DNA of 64,000 bases, taken from the NCBI RefSeq assembly GCF_007750855.1, contig NZ_CP036291.1, positions 2,604,001 through 2,668,000 on the forward strand, written 5' to 3'. Of the stretch, positions 42,541 through 49,184 are shown piece by piece. A model generated the notes under the pieces. That model was not told where the DNA came from. It searched no databases and saw only the letters and a list, made by a program, of their open reading frames with translations. Every line of letters starts with the position of its first letter. Position 1 is the first letter of the stretch. Both the position numbers and the translations under genes were made by a program. Source of the DNA: Pirellulimonas nuda. GTDB lineage: Bacteria > Planctomycetota > Planctomycetia > Pirellulales > Lacipirellulaceae.

Positions 42541-44328
42541 ATGAACCTGACCGACGAAGAAAAGAAGATCGGCAAGGACAACTACAACAACGTGTTGGGC
42601 GCGACCCGACGCGACTTCTTGCTGACCCTCGCGGGCGCAGGCGTCGTGACCGGCGGCGGCCTGGGCGCCGCCTACTTCAACTACAAGACCAACCTGCCCG
42701 ACCGGCTGCGGGTCGGCATCATCGGCACCGGGGATGAAGGGAACGTTCTGATCGGCGCCCTCAACCCCGAGGTGGTCGACGTGGTGGCCATCGCCGATAT
42801 CCGCCCCTACAACGTGCACCGCGCCTTCCACGGCCACTACGGCGTCTCGGCCCGCCCCGGGCTGAACAGCGTGTACGGCTGGAAGAGCCAGGACGAGGCC
42901 GAGAAGCACGTCAAGATCTACCGAGACAACTACGAAGACCTGATCGCCGACAAAGACGTCGAGGCGGTGATCATCGCCCTGCCGCTGTGGCTGCACCACC
43001 CGGCCGCGATCAAGGCGATGCGGGCCGGCAAGCACGTGCTGACCGAGAAGCTGATGGCGTGGAACATCGCCCAGTGCAAGGAGATGGCCCGCGTCGCCGA
43101 CGAGACCGGCCTGCTGCTCTCGACCGGCCACCAGCGCCACTACAGCGTGCTGTACGACAACGCCCGCGACACCGTGCACCGCGGCGTGATCGGCGACGTG
43201 CACGCCATCCAGGCCCAGTGGCACCGCGGCAACCTGCCGGGCAAAGACAGTTGGTCGCCCACCATTCCCAAGAAACCGATGGCGGAAGACGCGCTACGGG
43301 CCGGTTTGTCAGCCGCGGCAAAGCTGGGCAAACCAGCCGAGCAGGCCTACAAGGAAGAATTCATCCTGCAGTATGAATTGATGCGCTGGAAAGAAGACTT
43401 GGCGAAGAAGGTCAAGGAAAACTCGATCAAGCCGAGCGATATCGAGAAGGTCCAGGCCAAGATCGCCGAGCGCGAGAAGCAGATCGAAGACTGGCAGGTC
43501 GACGCCGCCAAGCACGGCTACACCTCGGCCAGCTCCCCCTCGGGCTACCAGCGCTCAGCGCTTGAAGAGCTCATCCGCTGGCGGCTATGGAACCGCACCG
43601 GCGGCGGCCTGATGGCGGAGCTCGGCAGCCACCAGCTCGACGCCTCGGGCATCTTTATCAGCTCCCAATTCGAGGAGCGGGACGGCGAGCATCAGAAGGT
43701 GAACCCGCTGTGCGTCTCTGGCGTGGGCGTGCGGTCGCTGTTCCCGGACGACCGCGAGGTCGACGACCACGTGCACTGCGCCTACGAGTACCCCGGCAAG
43801 GGCTACTTCGAGAACAACGACCCCGCCTCGGGCAAGGTCGCCGACGCCAACAAGAAGGTGGTCGTCAGCTACTCGTCGATCAACGGCAACGGCTTCGGCG
43901 GCTACGGCGAGACCGTGCTGGGCACCAACGGCACGCTGCTGCTGCTCAACGAGCAAGAGACGCTGCTGTACGCCGGCGCCAAGACCTCGACCAGCGTCAC
44001 CGTCAATGAGAAGGACGCGCTGGTCGACTCGTACGAAACCGGCGGCGGCGTCGCCGTGGGGGTCGCACAGGAAGTCGCCAAGGCCCCCAGCCGCGGCTAC
44101 CAGGAAGAGATCGAGCACTGGGCCTGGTGCATCCGCGAGGGTGAGCCGGCCACGACGCTGCACTGCTACCCGAAGGTGGCGCTGGGCGACGCGGTGATCG
44201 CGCTCACCAGCAACATCGCGATGCGGGACCAGAAGCGGATCGAGTTCAACCCGGACTGGTTCGACTGGAAGAGCGACGCCACCCCCGACGGCTCCAAGCC
44301 CCGCAAGGCGTCCGACGTGAAGGCGTAA
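42541..44328 (+). CDS. Tat-exported Gfo/Idh/MocA-family oxidoreductase
   Basis: This 595-residue protein has a twin-arginine signal (ATRRDFLLTLAGAGVVTGGG, residues 21-40), so it should be folded with NAD(P) and exported. The Rossmann part reads RVGIIGTGDEGNVLIGALNP, with LPLWLHHPAAIKAMRAGKHV and TEKLMAWNIAQCKEM corresponding to the EKP motif. Residues ~240-345 form a helical insert (MRWKEDLAKKVKENSIKPSD, KIAEREKQIEDWQVDAAKHG) not in typical members. The C-terminal beta-domain includes GGGLMAELGSHQLDASGIFI. Members act on sugars or sugar derivatives; the substrate is unknown. It follows the DoxX-like gene by 77 bp. Confidence 0.9.
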   Translation: MNLTDEEKKIGKDNYNNVLGATRRDFLLTLAGAGVVTGGGLGAAYFNYKTNLPDRLRVGIIGTGDEGNVLIGALNPEVVDVVAIADIRPYNVHRAFHGHYGVSARPGLNSVYGWKSQDEAEKHVKIYRDNYEDLIADKDVEAVIIALPLWLHHPAAIKAMRAGKHVLTEKLMAWNIAQCKEMARVADETGLLLSTGHQRHYSVLYDNARDTVHRGVIGDVHAIQAQWHRGNLPGKDSWSPTIPKKPMAEDALRAGLSAAAKLGKPAEQAYKEEFILQYELMRWKEDLAKKVKENSIKPSDIEKVQAKIAEREKQIEDWQVDAAKHGYTSASSPSGYQRSALEELIRWRLWNRTGGGLMAELGSHQLDASGIFISSQFEERDGEHQKVNPLCVSGVGVRSLFPDDREVDDHVHCAYEYPGKGYFENNDPASGKVADANKKVVVSYSSINGNGFGGYGETVLGTNGTLLLLNEQETLLYAGAKTSTSVTVNEKDALVDSYETGGGVAVGVAQEVAKAPSRGYQEEIEHWAWCIREGEPATTLHCYPKVALGDAVIALTSNIAMRDQKRIEFNPDWFDWKSDATPDGSKPRKASDVKA

Positions 44329-44342
44329 GCCCGTCGCGTCCG

Positions 44343-45737
44343 CTAGCGCTGGGTGCACGCGGCTTCGGCCGCGGCTTCGCCGCTGGCGATGCAGTTCGGC
44401 ACGCCGACGCCGCGGTAGGCGGCGCCGGCGAGGTAGAGCCCGGGCCACGCCGCCGCGTGTTGCAGGATGCGGTCGACACGCTCGACGTGCCCGACGTGGT
44501 ACTGCGGCATGGCGCCTCCCCAGCGGGCTACTTCCACGGTCTTTGGCTCGCCCGACAGGCCGATCAATTCGCCCAACTGCTCGCGCGCGATCTGGATGAG
44601 TTCTGCGTCGGGCCGGTCCGCCATCTCGGGCTGCAACGCGCCGCCGAAGAAGACCCGCACCAGCTCGCAATCCTGGGGCGCCCTCCCCGGGAACTTGTGG
44701 CTGGCGAAGCTCGCCGCCAAGATGGGCCGCCGCTCGGCGTGCGGCACGACGAAACCGAACCCGTCCATCGGCCGGGCCGCCAGCCGGCGCTCGTAGCCGA
44801 GGCAGACGATCGTCGCCCCCGCGTACTCGATCTGGCGGAGCTCCGAGGCGAGCGAGGCGTCGAGCCCGGCGAGCATCTCCCCGGCGGCGGGCGCCGGCGC
44901 GGCGACGATGACCGCGTCGAAATCGCCGCCTTCGCTCCCCTCGATACGCCACTTGCCGGTCGAGCGGTCGCGGTGCAGAGCCCGAATGTCAGACCCCGTG
45001 AAGAGGCATCCCGCCGGCAGCCGCTGGCGTAGGCGGTCGGTGATCGCCTGCATCCCCCCCCGGGGCGCCATGAACAGGTTGTACCGTGCGCCGCTAGACT
45101 GTTGCCGCTTGCGACCGCGGGCCGCCCGCCACAGGCCGCCGTGCTCGCGTTCGTCCTGCAACAGGTGCGGCATCGTGGCGGCCATGCTGAGCCGCTCTGG
45201 GTCGGCGGTGTAGATCCCCCCGACCAGCGGCTGCACCAAGCGGGTAAACGCCTCGCTGCCGAGCCGCCTGCGGCAGAAGTCGGCCACCGACTCGTCCGAG
45301 GCGTCGCGCCTCGGCGGGACGAGCGGTTCGCACATCAGCCGCGCCTTGCCGGCGGGGCTGAGGATGCCCGTCGCAACGATCGGCCACACCGCGCCGGGCG
45401 ACATGATGACGAACCCCTCCGGTATCCCCAGCAGCCGGCCGCGCCGCACCACCATGGCGCGTCGCCGCGCGGACTCGGTAGGGATGAGCTCGTCCGCCAG
45501 CCCGATGCGCTCGCACAGCGCGGTCGCGTGCGGGGTTTTGGTCAAGAAGTTGTCTGCGCTGCGTTCGATCAGGAACCCGTCGCGCGACTCGGTCTGCAGG
45601 ACGCCGCCCACGCGGTCGCTGCGTTCAAACAGACGCACCTCGGCCCGCGGGCTCAGCTCGCCGACGCGGTGCGCCGCCGCCAGGCCGGTGACGCCGGCGC
45701 CGATGACTGCGATGCGTAGCGGCGGGGGCGCGGACAA
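44343..45737 (-). CDS. hemY: Protoporphyrinogen/coproporphyrinogen oxidase (HemY type)
   Basis: I start at TTG 45735-45737, just before PPPLRIAVIGAGVTGLAAAH, because the upstream part of the open frame is a palindromic repeat; this gives 464 residues. The protein is a flavin amine-oxidase fold enzyme: GAGVTGLAAAHR FAD site, RSDRVGGVLQTESRDGFL, NFLTKTPHATALC, LVQPLVGGIYTADPERLSMA and the closing PGLYLAGAAYRGVGVPNCIA. HemY-type enzymes oxidise coproporphyrinogen or protoporphyrinogen in haem synthesis. The 3' end meets the Gfo/Idh/MocA gene tail to tail with 14 bp between. Start choice is the main uncertainty. Confidence 0.93.
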   Translation of the reverse strand: MSAPPPLRIAVIGAGVTGLAAAHRVGELSPRAEVRLFERSDRVGGVLQTESRDGFLIERSADNFLTKTPHATALCERIGLADELIPTESARRRAMVVRRGRLLGIPEGFVIMSPGAVWPIVATGILSPAGKARLMCEPLVPPRRDASDESVADFCRRRLGSEAFTRLVQPLVGGIYTADPERLSMAATMPHLLQDEREHGGLWRAARGRKRQQSSGARYNLFMAPRGGMQAITDRLRQRLPAGCLFTGSDIRALHRDRSTGKWRIEGSEGGDFDAVIVAAPAPAAGEMLAGLDASLASELRQIEYAGATIVCLGYERRLAARPMDGFGFVVPHAERRPILAASFASHKFPGRAPQDCELVRVFFGGALQPEMADRPDAELIQIAREQLGELIGLSGEPKTVEVARWGGAMPQYHVGHVERVDRILQHAAAWPGLYLAGAAYRGVGVPNCIASGEAAAEAACTQR

Positions 45738-45768
45738 GTGCGTAGCAGTGGGGAAGTGGGTTCGCGAT

Positions 45769-45831
45769 GCCGCTCCGCTTCCTGACGGGCGCGGCTCGAC
45801 TCGAGCCGCGCCCGTCAGGAAGCGGAGCGGC
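45769..45831. repeat. Perfect palindrome: two 31-bp arms around one base
   Basis: Arms 45769-45799 and 45801-45831 are exact inverse copies around a single C at 45800. The RNA would be a 31-bp hairpin. It lies between the outer-membrane barrel gene and hemY, both minus strand, and no poly-T tract follows. It fits a dispersed REP-like palindromic element or an mRNA-end structure. Confidence 0.95.
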
Positions 45832-45857
45832 CCCCGCGCCAACGCACGGACTCGCCG

Positions 45858-46694
45858 CTACCAGATCGTACCGCCGCGTCGCCAGGCGGAGTACCCGGTC
45901 GGTTTGCCGCCGAACCGCCACTCGGCGCCGAAAGTGATCGTCAGGTTGTTGAGCGTGCCCGTCTCGTTCTGGCCGACGGCGATGTTGTCGATCAGCTCCG
46001 CCCGCAGGGCGAGCCAACGCTCGGTCTGGTACTTGATGCCGACCCCGATCGGCATGGTGAACAAGAACGGGTCGACCGGCAGCCCGGCGTCGTTGGTGTA
46101 CTGCAGGTCGGTCAGCCCGAGCCCAATGCGGTAGTAGGGCCGCAGCCGCGAGTCGCCCCACGGGTAGTACAGCAGCGACCAGTCGGAGAGCAGCAGGTCG
46201 TTCGCGCCGGTGCGGTCGGGCTGGGTGGTGTTCAACAGGTCAGGGGTGGTCCAGCCGATGCGGAACTGGGTGCCCCAGTAGTAGTCGAAGTCCCAGCCGA
46301 TCCCCAGCGCGCCAAAGTAGTCGTTTCCGGGCCGCACGTTGGGGCTGACCCGGCTGGTCATCAAGAAGACGCCGTAGTCGAGGCTCACGTCGTACGGCCG
46401 GTTGAGCCAGCTTGTGCCGCGGAGCGGTTGGCCGGGGCCCATGGCGCGGCCGTGCGAGGCCGAAGTGCGGAGCTCGAGCTGCGATAGCCCGGCCGGCGCC
46501 CAGGGGTGGCCTTCGGGGCAGTCGGAGTACTCGCCCGCGTACTGGGCGGGTTGGTGCTCAAGCTCGGAGTGCTCCGGCGCGGGGCGCTGGGGGACCTCAA
46601 GCGGGGGCCCCTGGCCGACCGCGAGGCCGCACACGCACACCGCCGCCCAGGCCAGCGGCCCGGTCGAAGCCGATATGATGTTCCGTCGGCCCAT
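45858..46694 (-). CDS. Outer-membrane beta-barrel protein, planctomycete type
   Basis: This 278-residue protein has an N-terminal hydrophobic segment (GPLAWAAVCVCGLAVGQ) and a proline/glutamate-rich stretch, then alternating aromatic beta-strands such as YFGALGIGWDFDYYWGTQFR, DWSLLYYPWGDSRLRPYYRI, GIKYQTERWLALRAELIDNI and LTITFGAEWRFGGKP. The final strands end in a hydrophobic-aromatic pattern typical of barrels. Pore or enzyme motifs are not seen. It is probably an OmpA/OprF-like or general barrel in the outer membrane; function unknown. It is separated from hemY by the 31-bp-arm palindrome. Confidence 0.75.
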   Translation of the reverse strand: MGRRNIISASTGPLAWAAVCVCGLAVGQGPPLEVPQRPAPEHSELEHQPAQYAGEYSDCPEGHPWAPAGLSQLELRTSASHGRAMGPGQPLRGTSWLNRPYDVSLDYGVFLMTSRVSPNVRPGNDYFGALGIGWDFDYYWGTQFRIGWTTPDLLNTTQPDRTGANDLLLSDWSLLYYPWGDSRLRPYYRIGLGLTDLQYTNDAGLPVDPFLFTMPIGVGIKYQTERWLALRAELIDNIAVGQNETGTLNNLTITFGAEWRFGGKPTGYSAWRRGGTIW

Positions 46695-46820
46695 GCAGGG
46701 CAGCCTCCTCGCGGGTCGTGCTGTTCGCGCGAGGGGCTAATAGCTGCATTCTCGGGTCCAGGTCAATCCCGAACCCCGTGGGCGGACCCCAAAGGTCCAT
46801 CTACCCCCGGCCCGCGACGC

Positions 46821-46842
46821 CCGCCGGGGCGTAGCCCGGCGG
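46821..46842. repeat. 8-bp-stem hairpin between DUF1573 and barrel genes
   Basis: CCGCCGGG (46821-46828) and CCCGGCGG (46835-46842) pair perfectly with a 6-base loop. It may act as a weak terminator or mRNA end in the 184-bp gap; no T-run follows on the minus strand. Confidence 0.55.
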
Positions 46843-46878
46843 CTAGAGGGGGCGGGAGTTGTCGAGCCTACGCCGGGC

Positions 46879-47952
46879 TCAGTCTTGCGCCAGCTTCTTG
46901 GTGGCGGTGGAGGCCGTGCTAGCTTCGGGGGCCGTCGTGTCCGGGGCCTCGCTGGGCGCGGCCGGCCGGGGCTTCACGGTGGCGTAGGCGGTGACCACGG
47001 CCTTGAAGGTTTCGCCCTGGTCGGTGGTGACCACGATCGACCGCTTCACGGGGCCCGACTCTTCTTTTGCGTAGAACCGTACGTCGACGACGTGCTTGTC
47101 GCTGGCGTTCTCGTCGGTCGAGAACTGGAACCAGTCGTCATCGCAGGCGATCTGCGCGATCTTAAAGGGCTGCTTCCCCCGCACCAAGAACCGCTTGGAG
47201 CCCGTCTCCCCGACGGCCACCTCGCCGAACTGCAGGTTCTCCGGAGCGGCGGAGATGGCCGGCATGACCCGCCCCTCAACGTCCAGCGGGATCCGCGGGG
47301 CGTTGCGGTCGTTGGTGATCAGGGCCAGTTGATGCTTCAGGTAGCCGGGCGAGGCTGACTCTTTGAGACGGACCACCAGGTCGTAGTTCACGCTGCCGGC
47401 GTAGCGTTGCCGCTCGACCAGCTCGACCTCGATGTCGCCGCTTTCGCTCTTTACGTCCTCGATCCGCCAGTCGGAACGACCGGCAAAGTTGACCCGCGAG
47501 CGGACCTCCGGGGTGGCGCCCTGATCGACGGTGCCGAAGTTGATCGACCCCGGCTCGAACACCACGTCGCCGCGGATATTGCCGTGCACACGAAGCTGGA
47601 TCTGGGCCGGGAACGGCTGGTCGATCCGCACGGTCAGCGTGGCGCTGTGCAGCCCGGTGAACGTGCGGGTGTTGAACTTGGCCACCACGTAGGCCTTTTC
47701 CCACGTCTTGATCGTGTTGTTCTCGATCGACGGCGACGTGCAGCCGCAGCTCGAAGAGACGCCCGCGATGTGGACGTCTTCCTTGTACTTGTTGGTGATC
47801 TCGAACTTATAGACCGTGTCCGACCCCCGCGCCACCGCGCCGAAGTCGTGGTCGGTCGAGTCGACCATGTCCAGGGCCCACTGCTGCGCGTTGGCAACCG
47901 TGGCGATCAGGCTCAGGCAAAAAGCGGCGGAAAAAGCAGTGATGTGTCGCAT
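46879..47952 (-). CDS. DUF1573 secreted protein
   Basis: This 357-residue protein has signal peptide ITAFSAAFCLSLIATVANAQ and three beta-sandwich repeats. The first is DUF1573: DHDFGAVARGSDTVYKFEIT with GVSSSCGCTSPSIE, where the CGC motif is family-typical. The later parts repeat the pattern (INFGTVDQGATPEVRSRVNF; LQFGEVAVGETGSKRFLVRG). Such domains resemble Ig-like/ASH folds used in periplasmic scaffolds. The C-terminus is Ala/Thr/Pro-rich. No partner is encoded nearby; function unknown. Confidence 0.85.
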   Translation of the reverse strand: MRHITAFSAAFCLSLIATVANAQQWALDMVDSTDHDFGAVARGSDTVYKFEITNKYKEDVHIAGVSSSCGCTSPSIENNTIKTWEKAYVVAKFNTRTFTGLHSATLTVRIDQPFPAQIQLRVHGNIRGDVVFEPGSINFGTVDQGATPEVRSRVNFAGRSDWRIEDVKSESGDIEVELVERQRYAGSVNYDLVVRLKESASPGYLKHQLALITNDRNAPRIPLDVEGRVMPAISAAPENLQFGEVAVGETGSKRFLVRGKQPFKIAQIACDDDWFQFSTDENASDKHVVDVRFYAKEESGPVKRSIVVTTDQGETFKAVVTAYATVKPRPAAPSEAPDTTAPEASTASTATKKLAQD

Positions 47953-48329
47953 GGTGGAGATCCTACGTAAGTGCTGCCGCTTCCTGCCGGCGCTGGGTCC
48001 GTGGTCGCTGAGCGGAACCCGAGCGCCGAGGAGGCGGGCCCGCGGTTCCTTTTTGGGATTCTAGCCCCTAATCGACGCTATCTGCACGTTCGGCGCCCCA
48101 ACCTGTGAAAATAGTTGAGATTCGCTGATTTTAGGGAAGATCGGCCGACTGGGTCGACCCCAACTGGACACATGGATTTTGTGGGTTGACACGGCCACGC
48201 CCAACTCGAGCGGCCTTGGCCCCCGATGCATGCGCGGCCGGGCGTGCTAGAATCATCGACCAATCGGCGACGCCACTTGCCAAATCTCGCTAGCATCTCG
48301 GACCCCTTTGGCCCTCGACCGGCCCACCG
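47953..48329. other. 377-bp divergent region upstream of tyrA and DUF1573
   Basis: No gene is supported. The only promoter-like feature I see is an extended -10 sequence near 48245-48253 pointing to tyrA. Confidence 0.55.
48245..48253 (+). promoter_or_regulatory. Candidate extended -10 promoter for tyrA-purL-purQ
   Basis: TGcTAGAAT (48245-48253) fits an extended -10 element, which needs little or no -35 box. It would give a ~70-nt leader before tyrA at 48330. Confidence 0.4.
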
Positions 48330-49184
48330 ATGATTAGATTCGGCACGGTAGCAATTGTCGGGGTCGGTCTCCTTGGGGGCTCGATCGGCGCAGCGGTCCG
48401 GCAGCGGTCGTTGGCCGCGTCGGTCGTGGGGGTGTGCCGCAGCGAGGCGAGCCGGCAGCGGGCCGAGGCCTGCGGGCTGGTCGATCGTTGCACGACCAAC
48501 CTGCCCGAGGCGCTGGCAGCGGCCGACCTGATCGTCATCTGCACCCCAGTCGGCAGCATCCTCGACGGCTACCGCCAAGCGGTGCAGCACGGCCGCCCAG
48601 ACGCCGTGGCGACCGACGCCGGCAGCAGCAAGACGCGGATCGTCCGCGGCGCCGACTTGATTCAGGAAGCCTCGCTCGCGGCACCTAGGTTTGTCGGCAG
48701 CCACCCGCTGGCGGGCGACCACCGCAGCGGCCCCGAGGCGGCGCGGGCCGACCTGCTCGAGGGCCGCACCGTGGTGGTGACCCCCACCGAAGCGACCGAC
48801 CCCGCGGCCCTGACGGCCGTTGTGGGTCTGTGGGAGGCGTTGGGCGCCAAGGTCGAGCGGCTCTCGCCCGAGGACCACGACGCGACGCTCGCCCAATCGA
48901 GCCACCTGCCCCACCTGCTGGCCAGCGTGCTGGCCGCCACGACGCCCGAGCAGTGCCTCGCCTGGACCGCCGGCGGCTGGCGGGACAGCACCCGGATCGC
49001 CGCGGGCGACCCAGAACTGTGGGCAGACATCCTGCTCAGCAACCCCCAGCCGGTGATCGACGCCGCCAACCGATTCGAAGAGAGCCTCTCGTTGGCCGTC
49101 GATGCGATCGACGCCGGCGACCGAGAGACGCTCGTCCGGATCCTTCAACAAGGGAGCGCCCGCCGCAATGCTGTGGGAAATTGA
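48330..49184 (+). CDS. tyrA: Prephenate/arogenate dehydrogenase
   Basis: This 284-residue protein has the N-terminal Rossmann fold VAIVGVGLLGGSIGAAVRQR with GVCRSEASRQRAEACGLVDR, then DLIVICTPVG and TDAGSSKTRIV. The catalytic region includes RFVGSHPLAGDHRSGPEAAR, whose His-Pro-(Leu/Met)-Ala-Gly motif is typical of TyrA, and the helical end shows QSSHLPHLLASVLAATTP. TyrA makes 4-hydroxyphenylpyruvate (or tyrosine from arogenate) from the shikimate pathway. Length is normal for a stand-alone domain. Its last 17 bases overlap the start of purL, an unusual coupling of tyrosine and purine genes. Confidence 0.93.
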   Translation: MIRFGTVAIVGVGLLGGSIGAAVRQRSLAASVVGVCRSEASRQRAEACGLVDRCTTNLPEALAAADLIVICTPVGSILDGYRQAVQHGRPDAVATDAGSSKTRIVRGADLIQEASLAAPRFVGSHPLAGDHRSGPEAARADLLEGRTVVVTPTEATDPAALTAVVGLWEALGAKVERLSPEDHDATLAQSSHLPHLLASVLAATTPEQCLAWTAGGWRDSTRIAAGDPELWADILLSNPQPVIDAANRFEESLSLAVDAIDAGDRETLVRILQQGSARRNAVGN

